Notes: a model not told the origin generated them from the letters alone. DNA of 64,000 nt from Actinomycetota bacterium (GCA_030447315.1 JAUJPD010000004.1:55340-119339); one strand, 5' to 3'. Shown: positions 33,990 to 43,562, counted from the first letter of the stretch. A program made the numbers and translations.

Positions 33990-35129
33990 GTGGACTTCAG
34001 GCTGTCGGACGATCTTCAACAGTTCCAGGCCGCCGCGCGCGAGTTCGCTCAGCGCGAGTTGGGGCCGAGGGTAGAAGAGGCCGAACGGACCGAGAGAACG
34101 CCTCTGGATCTCTTCAAGGCGGCGGGCGAGGCCGGCTTCCTCGGGATCCGTTATCCCGAGGAACTCGGAGGTTCGGGTGCGAGCTGTTTGGCCGAGGTCA
34201 TCTTGCGAGAGGAGATGGGGGCGGTCTGCTCCGGTCTGGCCGCCGCTCTGTCGGTGTCGTCGCACCTCGGGACCTATCCGATCCACGCCTTCGGCACCGA
34301 GGAGCAGAAGAAGACGTATCTGGTCCCCGTCCTGAAGGGCGAGAAGGTCAGCGCCTTCGGGTTGACGGAGCCCAATGCCGGCTCGGACGTCCGCGGGATC
34401 CAAACCAAGGCCGTCGCTCGCGACGGGGGCTGGGTCTTGAACGGGACCAAGACCTTCATCACCAACGCGCCGATCGCGGACTACGTCATCGTCGTTGCCT
34501 ACACGGACCCCACGGCGGGGATCGAGGGGATGGCGCTGTTCGTCGTCGAGACCTCTGCTCCGGGCGTGGGCATCAACCGCATCAAGAAGATGGGCAACCT
34601 GTCGTCGGAGATCGCCGAGGTGGTCTTGCAAGACGTCTTCGTCGCCGACGAGGCCTGTTTGGGCGGAGATCGGGGCGCGTTCAAGCGCGTCATGACCACC
34701 TTGAACATCGGGCGGGTCGTGGTGTCGGGAGGCGCTCTAGGTGTGGCGCGCGCGGCGCTCGATTCGGCGGTCGAGTACGCGAAGGATCGCACCGCGTTCG
34801 GCAACGCGATCGGCAGTTACCAGGGTGTGGCCTTTCCGCTGGCCCGGTCGCATGCGCAGATCGACTCGGCCCGCCTCGCCGTGTACCGAGCAGCCACGCT
34901 GTTCGACGAGGGCCACAACCCGGTTCAAGAGACCTCGGTCGCCAAATACCTGGCGGGTGAAGCGGCCATCGATGTCACCGACAGAGCGATGCGCGTTTTC
35001 GGCGGCTATGGCTACATGCGCGAGTACCCGATCGAACGGCACTACCGGGACGCCCGCTACTTCGCCATCGTCGAGGGAACGCAGGAGATACATCTGCGAG
35101 TCATCTCGCGCCAACTAGGTCTCGGCTAG
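33990..35129 (+). CDS. Acyl-CoA dehydrogenase
   Basis: A 379-residue flavoenzyme with the usual three domains. 'FGLTEPNAGSDV' and 'WVLNGTKTFITNA' mark the FAD and substrate strand, 'RTAFGNAIGSYQGV' the C-terminal helix bundle, and 'MRVFGGYGYMREYP.ERHYRDARYFAIVEGTQEI' (key part VEGTQEI) includes the catalytic glutamate. It oxidises an acyl-CoA at C2-C3 and passes electrons to ETF. GTG start at 33990. Divergent from ygfZ and convergent with the SCP2-hydrolase gene, its stop lying 2 bp from that gene's stop. Chain-length preference cannot be read. Confidence 0.92.
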   Translation: MDFRLSDDLQQFQAAAREFAQRELGPRVEEAERTERTPLDLFKAAGEAGFLGIRYPEELGGSGASCLAEVILREEMGAVCSGLAAALSVSSHLGTYPIHAFGTEEQKKTYLVPVLKGEKVSAFGLTEPNAGSDVRGIQTKAVARDGGWVLNGTKTFITNAPIADYVIVVAYTDPTAGIEGMALFVVETSAPGVGINRIKKMGNLSSEIAEVVLQDVFVADEACLGGDRGAFKRVMTTLNIGRVVVSGGALGVARAALDSAVEYAKDRTAFGNAIGSYQGVAFPLARSHAQIDSARLAVYRAATLFDEGHNPVQETSVAKYLAGEAAIDVTDRAMRVFGGYGYMREYPIERHYRDARYFAIVEGTQEIHLRVISRQLGLG

Positions 35130-35131
35130 CT

Positions 35132-36373
35132 TCAACCCGAAGCAGCCCTGATACCGGAGACGCCGGTTGCCGTCGCCCGTCCGAAGAACCCCGTCATCGC
35201 CTCGACCGTTCGTGTGGGGAACTCGATCTGGGGGACGTGCCCGCAGTCGGCCCATACCTCGACCTCGGCCCGGGGCAGGGTGCGGCTGATCCGGCGAGCG
35301 AAATGGTGCGAGATCAGCACGTCCCGGCGGCCGTAGATATAGAGCGCGGGCGTCTGCATGCGAGCCAGGCGGGTCCAGAAACCGGTGTCACCCAACGGCT
35401 CGTCCAGATAGATGTTGCGTAGCGACCGGAAGAACGCGATCCGTGCCCACGGGCTCTTCCATACCGTCAAGAAGTCATCGACCGCGGCCTCGTACCAGGA
35501 GTGGTGCAGCCGTCCGGGCTGAGCGAAGAGTTGTTTCAGCCCACCCATCACGTAGGAGCGCGGGAGCCGGCTCGCCGCGACGCTCAACTCGGGACGAAGG
35601 AGACGAACGAGCTGGAGGGCCGGGCGTCTCGAGTAAGCCGTCGCCGGGCACAGGCAGACGACGCCTTGGACACGTTCCGGGCGTTGCATCGCCATCTCCA
35701 TCGCGATGCGCCCGCCCATGGAGTTTCCCGCGAGCAAGGTCCTGGAGCAGCCGACCTCATCGAGGAATCCGAACATGCGCTCCGCGAACCAGGCTGCGCT
35801 GTAGCGGGCGTTCGGCTTCGACGACGCGCCGAATCCCGGAAGGTCGACAACGATCACGCGGTGAGTCCGCGCAAGCTCCGGGACGATCGTGAGCCACGAG
35901 GCCTTGGTCGCTCCGAGACCGTGCAGCAACAGCAGAGGGGACGCATCCGGCTCGCCCGCAACCAGCGACGAGATCTGACACCTGCCCAGGGGCACCCGGC
36001 TGAGGGAATACCGCAGACCGCCGTTGTGGGCTCGCCGGAACGAAGGTTCGAAGTGGAGAGATCTGTCGATGCTCCCCCGGATGACCAAGCGTCTGTCCGC
36101 GAAGGCCTCGATGCCGGACAGTCGCCCCTGGTCCATCGCCGTCCAGGTGGTCGCGTCCGTGCAGATCTCGACGTCCGGCTTCCCCCAGCCTGCGGGTTCG
36201 ATGTGGCAAGCGTCTGGCGACACGACCACGTCGCAACACTCGTCTCCGATGTCGAGGCGATAACGAGCGGCGATGGCCGAGCCCAGGAAGCGACCGGGAA
36301 GAGCTTCGATCGATCTGCGAACGCCGTTGCTCACCGGTTCAGGATAGGTGTGCTCGGCCTCATTCGCCCGCAT
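35132..36373 (-). CDS. Fusion of an SCP2 sterol-carrier-like domain and an alpha/beta hydrolase
   Basis: A 413-residue protein. Residues about 15-115 look like an SCP2 domain ('YRLDIGDECCDVVV', 'DVEICTDATTWTAMDQGRLSGIEAFADRRLVIRG'; key part SGIEAFADRRLVIRG). Residues about 135-405 are an alpha/beta hydrolase with 'LLLLHGLGATKASW', nucleophile 'LAGNSMGGRIAM', acid in 'YIYGRRDVLI' and base in 'ADCGHVPQIE'. The triad is complete. A lipid-binding domain fused to a hydrolase suggests a lipid or sterol-derived ester or C-C substrate. It is 17 bp downstream of two acyl-CoA dehydrogenases, likely one operon. GTG at 36331 is an alternative start. Confidence 0.85.
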   Translation of the reverse strand: MRANEAEHTYPEPVSNGVRRSIEALPGRFLGSAIAARYRLDIGDECCDVVVSPDACHIEPAGWGKPDVEICTDATTWTAMDQGRLSGIEAFADRRLVIRGSIDRSLHFEPSFRRAHNGGLRYSLSRVPLGRCQISSLVAGEPDASPLLLLHGLGATKASWLTIVPELARTHRVIVVDLPGFGASSKPNARYSAAWFAERMFGFLDEVGCSRTLLAGNSMGGRIAMEMAMQRPERVQGVVCLCPATAYSRRPALQLVRLLRPELSVAASRLPRSYVMGGLKQLFAQPGRLHHSWYEAAVDDFLTVWKSPWARIAFFRSLRNIYLDEPLGDTGFWTRLARMQTPALYIYGRRDVLISHHFARRISRTLPRAEVEVWADCGHVPQIEFPTRTVEAMTGFFGRATATGVSGIRAASG

Positions 36374-36390
36374 CTCAGCCGCCGATCGGC

Positions 36391-37485
36391 TCAGCCGAGG
36401 ATGCTCGTCGCGATCTGTCTCCGATGCTCTGCACCGAAGCCCTCGAAGGCATCGATCCACTGCGCTCGCTTGTAGAGACGATGAAGGATGTGCTCCCACG
36501 TGAACCCGATGCCTCCGTGCACCTGGATCGAGCGCTCGCATGCAGAGACGGCAGCTTCGGCGGCTGCAGATTTGGCGGCTGCAACGGCGACCGGCGCGCG
36601 CTCGTCGTTCTCGGCCACACACCACGCCGCCCAGTACGCGAGCGAGCGCGCCAGCTCGGTCTCCATGTAGGTATCCGCGACCTGGTGCGACACTGCCTGG
36701 TAGGCGCCGATCGGCTTGTCGAACTGCTTGCGCTCTTTCACGAATCCCATGGCGAGGTCGAGAGCGCTCTGGGCCACGCCCACGGCCTCCAGCGCCAGGG
36801 CCGCTAGGGCTCGAAGACGTATCCGCTCCAGAACGTTCGGCGTCTGCGCGGCCTCTACCGCGAGGGTGGCGGGCGCCTCGTCGAACCTGATGGTGCCGAG
36901 TCTCCTGGTGGCATCCATGGTCGAGACGGACTCGACGTGAACGCCGGCGAGGTCGGCGACGAAAAGTGCCGTTCCTTCCGCGGTCCCTGCAGCGACCACG
37001 GCCATGTCGGCCGAGGCGGCATCCACCACCAGGGCCTTGTCACCGGAGATGCTCCGATCGCCGTTCGAGCCGGTGGCTTTGGTCGTCACGCTCTCGAGGT
37101 CATCCAGACGCTGGGGCCCCGTCGGCTCGGCCCACGCGAACGTGGCGGTCTTGTCTCCCGAGATGACGCTCTCGATGGCATCGGTTCCCGCGAGGGCAGG
37201 CAGCGCCAGGCCGACCGTGGCGAGAAAGGGGCCGGGATAGAGCGAGCGACCGAGCTCTTCGAAGAGGACGGCTTCCTCGATGAACCCGAAGCCGGCGCCA
37301 CCCTGCTCCTCCGGTACCGACAGCCCGATCCAGCCGAGCTCCGCCATCTCACGCCATGACGAGGCATCCCATCCCGCGTCCGATCCGGCGAGCTCCGCGA
37401 CCCGCTCCGACGGAAACCGCGCCGACAAGAAGCCACGCGCCGAGTCCCCCAACATCTGCTGCTCCTCGGAGAAAGCGAAATCCAT
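36391..37485 (-). CDS. Acyl-CoA dehydrogenase, probable non-catalytic partner subunit
   Basis: A 364-residue protein of the acyl-CoA dehydrogenase fold ('MDFAFSEEQQMLGDSARGFL', 'GWIGLSVPEEQGGAGFG', 'GIGFTWEHILHRLYKRA'). It is shorter than the adjacent homologue, and the 'WAEPTG' loop is divergent. At the end, where the catalytic glutamate motif is expected, it reads 'AFEGFGAEHRRQ'. In actinobacteria, adjacent pairs like this often form mixed alpha2beta2 enzymes used in sterol side-chain oxidation. Sixteen bp separate it from the partner at 37502. The pairing is inferred. Confidence 0.87.
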   Translation of the reverse strand: MDFAFSEEQQMLGDSARGFLSARFPSERVAELAGSDAGWDASSWREMAELGWIGLSVPEEQGGAGFGFIEEAVLFEELGRSLYPGPFLATVGLALPALAGTDAIESVISGDKTATFAWAEPTGPQRLDDLESVTTKATGSNGDRSISGDKALVVDAASADMAVVAAGTAEGTALFVADLAGVHVESVSTMDATRRLGTIRFDEAPATLAVEAAQTPNVLERIRLRALAALALEAVGVAQSALDLAMGFVKERKQFDKPIGAYQAVSHQVADTYMETELARSLAYWAAWCVAENDERAPVAVAAAKSAAAEAAVSACERSIQVHGGIGFTWEHILHRLYKRAQWIDAFEGFGAEHRRQIATSILG

Positions 37486-37501
37486 CAGCGGCCCCCTTGG
37501 C

Positions 37502-38683
37502 TCATCGCGACCTCGGCAGACCGAGGACCCGTTCCGAGATGATGTTGCGCAGGACCTCCGACGTGCCGGCCTCGATCGTGTTGCCGCGGCTTCTCAGCTG
37601 CTGGTACTGCCAGAAACCTCCCCACACCCCTTCATCGCCGTCGAGCTGCGCGGCGGGGCCGAGGATCTCGAGGGCGAGCTTCGTCAATCGCTGATTGGAC
37701 TCGGACCAGTGAAGCTTGGCGATCGATCCCTCGGGGCCGGGGATCCCGGTCTTGACCAGCGAAGTGAGGGCCCGGTAGTTGGTGAACTTCAAAGCCTGTA
37801 GCTCGACCCACTGACGCGCGATCCGATCCCGAAGCAACGGATCGTCCGCCGCGGTGGATCCGTTGCTCCTGGTCTCCTTCGCCAGCGCGATCACCTTGCG
37901 CATCAAGACCTCCAGACGAGCGGTCAAGGCGAAGCCCAGGGTGCCGCGCTCGTGGAGCAGCGTGGTCATGGCGACCTTCCAACCCTCGTTCTCGTTGCCG
38001 AGGATGTTCTTACGAGGCACCCGGACATCCGAGAAAAAGATCTCGTTGAACTCCGGATCCCCCGTGATCTGCCTCAGGGGCCGCACGTCGACGCCCGGAG
38101 CGTGCATATCGGCAAGGAGATAGGTGATCCCCGCGTGTTTCGGCGCCTGCGGGTCCGTCCGGACCAGAAGGATGCAGTAGTCGGCGATGTGGGCGAACGA
38201 AGACCAGACCTTCTGGCCGTTGATGACGTAGTCCTCGCCGTCGACCTCGGCCCTCGTGCGCAGGGACGCCAGGTCGGAACCAGACCCGGGTTCCGAGAAC
38301 CCCTGACACCACACCTCTTCGCCCGACAGGATCTTGCCGAGGTGAGCGGTCTTCTGCTCATCGCTCCCGTGGGCGATGATCGTCGGGCCGGCCATCCCGA
38401 GGCCGATCACCCCGATGTGCTCGGGCGTCTCCGCTCGGGCGCTTTCTTCCAAGAAGATCGCCTGGTGCGTATAAGGGGCCCCGGCGCCGCCGAACTCCTT
38501 CGGCCACGTGAGCCCGGCGTAGCCGGCGTCGTAGAGCCGTTTGGACCACTCGCGCGAGATCTCTTCCTCGGTGCGGCCGCGCGCGGGGCCTTTGTCCTTC
38601 CAGCCATCCGGAAGGTTGGCCTGGAACCACGAACGGAGCTCCGAACGGAACGCGGCCTCTTCGGGAGTGTCTCTGAAGTCCAT
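37502..38683 (-). CDS. Acyl-CoA dehydrogenase, probable catalytic partner subunit
   Basis: A 393-residue acyl-CoA dehydrogenase with 'WCQGFSEPGSGSDLASL', 'YVINGQKVWSSFAHIADYCILLVRTD' (key part INGQKVWSSFAH), and a C-terminal 'QQLRSRGNTIEAGTSEVLRNIISERVLGLPR' in which IEAGTSEVLRNII carries the usual end motif. The RGNTIE.GTSEV pattern is typical of the long subunit of actinobacterial FadE pairs active on sterol or other bulky CoA esters. First gene of the three-gene operon continuing with 37485 and 36373. It lies back to back with the Mce operon, 155 bp apart. Confidence 0.9.
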   Translation of the reverse strand: MDFRDTPEEAAFRSELRSWFQANLPDGWKDKGPARGRTEEEISREWSKRLYDAGYAGLTWPKEFGGAGAPYTHQAIFLEESARAETPEHIGVIGLGMAGPTIIAHGSDEQKTAHLGKILSGEEVWCQGFSEPGSGSDLASLRTRAEVDGEDYVINGQKVWSSFAHIADYCILLVRTDPQAPKHAGITYLLADMHAPGVDVRPLRQITGDPEFNEIFFSDVRVPRKNILGNENEGWKVAMTTLLHERGTLGFALTARLEVLMRKVIALAKETRSNGSTAADDPLLRDRIARQWVELQALKFTNYRALTSLVKTGIPGPEGSIAKLHWSESNQRLTKLALEILGPAAQLDGDEGVWGGFWQYQQLRSRGNTIEAGTSEVLRNIISERVLGLPRSR

Positions 38684-38837
38684 CCGGCGGCACTATAGCT
38701 GCGGGCCCGAACCGCTGTCAGCAGGAAGAAGGGCCTTCCCGGTGAACCTGTAGCCCCAGCCAGAGGAGTAGCCTTTCCCGTCACAGACCTCGGTCCGGGG
38801 GTGAGGTCTCGTCCAACTGACCGTGGGTGGGGGATGG

Positions 38838-39800
38838 ATGCCTGAAGTAGAGATCAGCATCAAAGGTCTGACCAAGTCCTTTGGTCCTCAGACCGTCCTC
38901 GAGGACATCACCTGCGATATCCCCCAAGGCAAGATCACGCTGATGCTCGGCCCTTCCGGGACCGGCAAGAGCGTATTCCTCAAGCACCTGGTCGGACTCT
39001 TGAAGCCCGACCGCGGCGAGATCTGGATCGACGGCAAGAACGTGCCGGCCCTGAACGAGAAGGAGCTCTACGAGGTCAGGCGCAAGTTCGGCGTCCTGTT
39101 CCAAGACGGTGCGCTGTTCGGCTCCATGAACATCTACGACAACGTCGCCTTCCCGCTGCGCCAGCACACCAAGAAGAAGGAGAGCGAGGTCCGCTCCATC
39201 GTGGAGGAGAAGCTCTCGATGGTGGGCCTCACCGGGGCGGAGAAGAAGCTGCCCGGAGAGATCTCGGGCGGGATGAAGAAGAGGGCCGGGCTCGCCCGGG
39301 CCTTGGTCCTGGACCCTCAGATCGTCCTCTTCGACGAACCAGACTCCGGGCTCGATCCCGTGCGAACGGCGTTCTTGAACGTGCTGACGATGGACCTGAA
39401 CAAGCAACTGGGAGCCACTTTCATCGTCGTCACCCACGACATCGCGACCGCGAAGCAGGTGGCGGACTACATCGGGATGCTCTATCGCCGCAACCTGGTG
39501 AAGTTCGGCCCCGCCCGGGAGATGTTCACGTCGGACATCCCGGTCGTCCGTCAGTTCCTCGCCGGTGACACCGAAGGACCCATCGGGATGTCGGAAGAGA
39601 AGGACTCGACCAAGAGCGCGGAGGCGACCCGCAGTCCGTCGGAGACCGCTCAGAGCACCAGCGGGTTGACTGCCCAAGAGACCGACGAGATGGAGCGCGA
39701 CGCCGGCGCTCCCGACGAAAACGAGACCCGGGACGACGAGAGGGAAGACCCTTCCTTCGCGGCCCAGGCCGGTCCCGGCCCCAGAAGGAAGACCTTGTGA
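38838..39800 (+). CDS. Mce transporter ATPase (MceG/MlaF-like) with a long acidic tail
   Basis: A 320-residue ABC ATPase. Walker A 'GPSGTGKS' at residues 38-45, 'FGVLFQDGALFGSM' Q-loop, signature 'EISGGMKKRAGLARAL', Walker B 'IVLFDEPDSGLDPVRT', 'VVTHD'. This pattern is that of MlaF/MceG ATPases that energise lipid import through YrbE permeases and Mce proteins. The last ~75 residues (about 245-320) are Ser/Thr/Glu/Asp-rich and look disordered, longer than the tail of most relatives. ATG at 38838 follows GGGGGATGG. The stop overlaps the next GTG, so it is coupled to the permeases. Confidence 0.92.
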   Translation: MPEVEISIKGLTKSFGPQTVLEDITCDIPQGKITLMLGPSGTGKSVFLKHLVGLLKPDRGEIWIDGKNVPALNEKELYEVRRKFGVLFQDGALFGSMNIYDNVAFPLRQHTKKKESEVRSIVEEKLSMVGLTGAEKKLPGEISGGMKKRAGLARALVLDPQIVLFDEPDSGLDPVRTAFLNVLTMDLNKQLGATFIVVTHDIATAKQVADYIGMLYRRNLVKFGPAREMFTSDIPVVRQFLAGDTEGPIGMSEEKDSTKSAEATRSPSETAQSTSGLTAQETDEMERDAGAPDENETRDDEREDPSFAAQAGPGPRRKTL

Positions 39801-40571
39801 TCAAAGCCGGACGAACCATGGTCGTAGAGACCGGCAACATGTTCGCGATCACGCTGGAGGCTTTCCGGCTCATGCCGCAGCGCCCGGTCCCGTGGCGCGA
39901 CTTCATCCGCCAGTCGTGGTTCATCGCGAGCGTCTCGATGTTCCCCGCGGTTCTGGTCTCCATCGCGCGTTCGGCGCCACGATCGCTCTCCAGGTCGGAA
40001 ACGTCGCCCGTCAACTGGGGGCCGAATCGCAGACCGGCGCCGCCATGGTCCTGGCCGTCGTGCGCGAGGCCGCTCCTATCGTGGCCGCTCTGTTGATCTC
40101 GGGGGCCGGAGGCTCGGCGATGTGCGCCGACATCGGCAGCCGCAAGATCCGCGACGAGATCTCTGCCATGGAGGTCCTCGCGGTCAACCCGATCAAGACC
40201 TTGGTGGTCCCGCGCATCTGGGCGGCCATCTTCGTAGCGATGCTGCTCGACGGATTCGTATCGGTCGCCGGCATCGCCGGTGGTTACTTCTTCAACGTCG
40301 TGATCCAAGGAGGCACGCCGGGTGCGTATCTCGCGCCGTTCTCCTTATTGGCCCAAACCGCGGATCTCATCGTGGCGATCGGAAAGGCCGGCATCTTCGG
40401 CCTGATAGCGGCGATGGTCGCCTGCTACTTCGGCTTCTACGCGAAGGGGGGCCCAAGGGCGTGGGCGACGCCGTGAACCGGGCGGTGGTCGTCACCTTCA
40501 TGCTCATCTTCTTCGTCAACTTCGTCCTCACCGCCCTGTATTTCGCCATCGTCCCCCAGAAGTTCGGCTGA
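39797..40571 (+). CDS. YrbE/MlaE-like Mce permease A, two frame breaks
   Basis: About 258 residues when frames are joined. Starts with GTG at 39797 (GTGA overlap) and reads 'ETGNMFAITLEAFRL', 'RDFIRQSWFIASVSMFPAVLVSIA'; then in the next frame 'FGATIALQVGNVARQLG', 'AAMVLAVVREAAPIVAALLISGAGGSAMCADIGSRKIRDEI' (key part CADIGSRKIRDEISAMEVL, the MlaE cytoplasmic loop); then after a second shift 'GVGDAVNRAVVVTFMLIFFVNFVLTALYF'. Breaks are near 39968 (one C missing) and 40450 (one G missing from a G run). All MlaE features are present, so I regard it as an intact permease with sequence errors. Confidence 0.88.
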
Positions 40572-41421
40572 TGGCGCAGGCAGCCCTTCGGAGGAACTTC
40601 GGAGCACCTGGTCGCTTCGTTACGCGCGGGGTCGACTCGCTGGCCAATCTCGGCGAGCAGCTCAGCTTCATGGCTAAGTCGCTCGTCGACGTGGTCCCTG
40701 CGGTGCGCCACGGCGGTGAGGTGGCGCGGCTCATCTCGGAGATCACACTCGGTTCGGGCGCCTTGATCGTGGGGGCCGGCACCGCGGGCGTCATCTTCTT
40801 CATGGCCTTCTTCACCGGCACCCAGGTGGGCCTGGAGGGGTTCAAGGGTCTGCAACTGATCGGAGCCGAGGCCTTTACCGGGTTCGTCTCCGCCTTCGCC
40901 AACACGCGAGAGATCACGCCTCTGATCGCCGGAGTCACCCTGGCCGCGCAGGTCGGAGCGGGTTTCGCACAGCAGAGCTGGGGCGATGAGGGTCAACGAG
41001 GAGATCGACGCGCTCGAGACGATGGCGGTGCGTCCCGTGCCTTATCTCATCTCCACCCGCGCCATCGCCGCTCTGGTAGCGATCACGCCGCTGTATCTGA
41101 TCTCGCTGTTCGCCTCGTACATCGCCACCGAATTGGTGGTCACCAAGCTTCTTGGACTGTCGGGGGAACCTACGCCCACTACTTCTCGTTGTTCCTTCCT
41201 CCGATCGACGTCTTCTACTCGCTCATCAAAGCCGTCGTCTTCGCTATCGCGGTCGCTTTGATCCACTGCTACTACGGGTTCAACGCGACGGGGGCCCCGC
41301 CGGAGTCGGCATCGCCGTCGGCAAGGCGATCAGGGCATCCATCGTCGTCGTGAACCTTCTGAATCTCATGATGTCGGCGTTCATGTGGGGAGTCACCGAC
41401 ACCGTCCGTATCGCCGGCTAG
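40571..41421 (+). CDS. YrbE/MlaE-like Mce permease B, three frame breaks
   Basis: About 284 residues when frames are joined. The ATG shares a base with the stop of permease A (TGATG). 'AKSLVDVVPAVRHGGEVARLI', 'GALIVGAGTAGVIFFMAFF', then after a shift near 40975 'MRVNEEIDALETMAVRPVPYLISTR' (the MlaE loop), after one near 41157 'GTYAHYFSLFLPPIDVFYSLIKAVVFAIAVALIHCYYGF' (key part FYSLIKAVVFAIAVA), and after one near 41297 'GVGIAVGKAIRASIVVVNLLNLM', ending 'TVRIAG'. Each shift restores the expected protein. It forms the channel with permease A and receives lipid from the Mce hexamer. Confidence 0.88.
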
Positions 41422-41433
41422 GCCTGTCGGAGG

Positions 41434-42567
41434 TTGAGCATCAAGAAACTGCGCCACGTGCTTGTAGGAGTTGTCGCCCTCGCGGTGGGGCTGGGCCTGG
41501 TCGCGCTCACCGGCATGGTCCTCACCGGGGCGATCAAAGGCGACGTCGTGGCGGCGACCGCGGAGTTCGACACCTGTGGTCAGGGGATCCGCGAGGGCGG
41601 CGACGTCAAGCTGCGCGGGGTCCTGGTCGGCAGGATCTCTGCGATCGACCTCGACGCGGGGGCGTGCCGGATCACCCTGGACCTGTTTCCCGAAGGCGTG
41701 GATCAGATCCCCGAGAACGTGGGGGCCGAGATCCGGGCCAAGACGGTCTTCGGCGAGAAGTGGGTCGAGTTGGTGTTCCCCGATGTCCCCGCCGACGCGC
41801 GCATCGCGTCGGGCGACAACATCCCCAAGAACAGGACGCTCGACCCGCTCGAGGTCGAAACCATCTTGAACGTGGCGCTGCCGCTCCTCGACGCGATCGA
41901 CCCGGAGAACCTGGCGGGGGCGCTGGAGGCGCTGGCGGGGGGATTCGTAGGTCACGAAGATGCCGCGATCAAGGGGATCAAGGAGGGCATCGCCGCGCTG
42001 AAACCCCTCAACGAGAACGAAGGGTCTCTCAAGTCGGGGATCGACCAACTCGCCGGGTCCTCTGCCGTCCTGGCGGACGTCGACGACGAGCTTCTGACGG
42101 CTCTCGACAACCTGGATGACCTGAACCGCTTCACCATCGCGAACGAAGCTCTGATCGAAGAGAACTTCGAGAAAGCTCCGGTCTTGCTAGACGAGCTGTC
42201 CGGCCTCTTCGACAGTCACTTCGGCGACTTCACCCGGATCGTGGACCGGGGCGCAACGGTCATCGGGGTCCTCGCGGCCCGGAACGACGACCTCGACAAG
42301 CTTTTGAACGTCCTTCCGAAGTTCAACTCGCGCTGGATCAGGAACCTCAACCACGTGTGCCGCTACCGGCAAGCGACCGACGAACCCGGAAAGAGCGTCG
42401 GCGATCGGGTTCCGGGCCGCTGCTGGAGGGTCCACAACGTCATCAGCACCAGCCGAGGCGCTTACGACGAAGAAGATCCTCCGAGATCCGAGCGGCTGTC
42501 CCCGGCCCCCTCGCGCGAAGACGGCCTCGGGGGCATGCTGTTCGCTCCCGCCGGAGGACGGCCATGA
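41434..42567 (+). CDS. Mce protein 1 (MceA position)
   Basis: About 377 residues. One N-terminal membrane helix ('HVLVGVVALAVGLGLVALTGMVLTG'; key part ALAVGLGLVAL), the Mce/MlaD beta domain ('IREGGDVKLRGVLVGRISAI', 'AEIRAKTVFGEKWVEL') near residues 40-130, then a long helical part and a polar C-terminus with two cysteines. MCE proteins form hexameric tubes that carry lipids from the cell surface to the permease. The start is unclear: GGAGG directly abuts the TTG at 41434, and GTG at 41458 may be the real start. The end overlaps the next gene as ATGA. Confidence 0.88.
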   Translation: MSIKKLRHVLVGVVALAVGLGLVALTGMVLTGAIKGDVVAATAEFDTCGQGIREGGDVKLRGVLVGRISAIDLDAGACRITLDLFPEGVDQIPENVGAEIRAKTVFGEKWVELVFPDVPADARIASGDNIPKNRTLDPLEVETILNVALPLLDAIDPENLAGALEALAGGFVGHEDAAIKGIKEGIAALKPLNENEGSLKSGIDQLAGSSAVLADVDDELLTALDNLDDLNRFTIANEALIEENFEKAPVLLDELSGLFDSHFGDFTRIVDRGATVIGVLAARNDDLDKLLNVLPKFNSRWIRNLNHVCRYRQATDEPGKSVGDRVPGRCWRVHNVISTSRGAYDEEDPPRSERLSPAPSREDGLGGMLFAPAGGRP

Positions 42568-43562
42568 GAGCTACCGGGCTCAAGCTGGGCGCGTTCACCC
42601 TCGTGACGATCGTCATCACCTTCTGGCTCGCATCGGTGATCGGGAAGCTGTCGCCTTTCTCCGACACCTATCAGGTGAGCGCTCGCTTCACCGACGCCAC
42701 CGGGATCTTGAACGGGGACCCGGTCAAGATCGCGGGCGTCGAGGTCGGAAAGGTGATCGGATTCGAGGTCGAGCGAGGTGAGGCGATCGTCCAGATGGAG
42801 ATCGAGGAAGCAGTCGACCTTCCCTCCAACGTGTTGGTCGAGATCAAGTTCCTGAACCTGCTCGGACAGCGCGTGGTCAACCTCCTCGAACCCGACGAGC
42901 CCTCCGACGAGAAGCTGGCCGACGGCGGAGAGATCGACATCACCAACACACGACCGGCGCTTGACCTCTCCGTGGTCTTCAACAACCTGAGACCGCTGAT
43001 CCAGTCGACCAATCCCGAGGAGATCAACACCGTCTCTCGCGCCATCCTGAAGGTCTTCAAGGGCCGCGAAGGAGACCTCGCCGGGATCCTCGGCAACGTG
43101 GGCGAGCTGACCGAGACGCTAGCGGGGCGCGATCAACGTCTCGCGCGCCTGGTCGAGGACCTCGACGGCGTCACCGCGATCCTGAACGACCAGAAGAGCA
43201 ACATCAGCGACAGCCTCGACGAGTTCACCCGCTTCATGGAGACGCTGGCGGACCTGACGCCCCAGCTCGAGCGAACGGTCGACAACCTGACGACGGCCTC
43301 GGGCAAATTCGGAAACCTGATCGAGCGCAACCGGGCCAATATCGAACGGGATCTCTCCGACCTCGCGATCCTCCTGGACATCGTCAACGACAACCTCGGC
43401 CCCCTGGATCGGATCGCGAAGAACCTTAAAGAGCTTCTGTTGTCGACGGCGAGATCGCACCACTATGGCCGTTGGTACAACCTCTACGTGGTGAACTTCT
43501 GCCCGGAGACGGGCAGCCTCACCGGCCAACCCTTGCCTGAAGAGATCGGGTGCGCCCGGTGA
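42564..43562 (+). CDS. Mce protein 2 (MceB position)
   Basis: A 332-residue Mce protein starting at the ATG at 42564. It has one membrane helix ('LKLGAFTLVTIVITFWLASVIG'), the MCE beta domain ('SARFTDATGILNGDPVKIAGVEVGKV', key part LNGDPVKIAGVEVG; 'EIKFLNLLGQRVVNLLEP'), a long alpha-helical region with heptad-like leucines (about 150-290) and a C-terminal 'NFCPETGS'. The upstream open frame is longer but lies within the previous gene. It should be one of six different subunits of the lipid shuttle. GTGA overlap with the following gene. Confidence 0.92.
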   Translation: MRATGLKLGAFTLVTIVITFWLASVIGKLSPFSDTYQVSARFTDATGILNGDPVKIAGVEVGKVIGFEVERGEAIVQMEIEEAVDLPSNVLVEIKFLNLLGQRVVNLLEPDEPSDEKLADGGEIDITNTRPALDLSVVFNNLRPLIQSTNPEEINTVSRAILKVFKGREGDLAGILGNVGELTETLAGRDQRLARLVEDLDGVTAILNDQKSNISDSLDEFTRFMETLADLTPQLERTVDNLTTASGKFGNLIERNRANIERDLSDLAILLDIVNDNLGPLDRIAKNLKELLLSTARSHHYGRWYNLYVVNFCPETGSLTGQPLPEEIGCAR

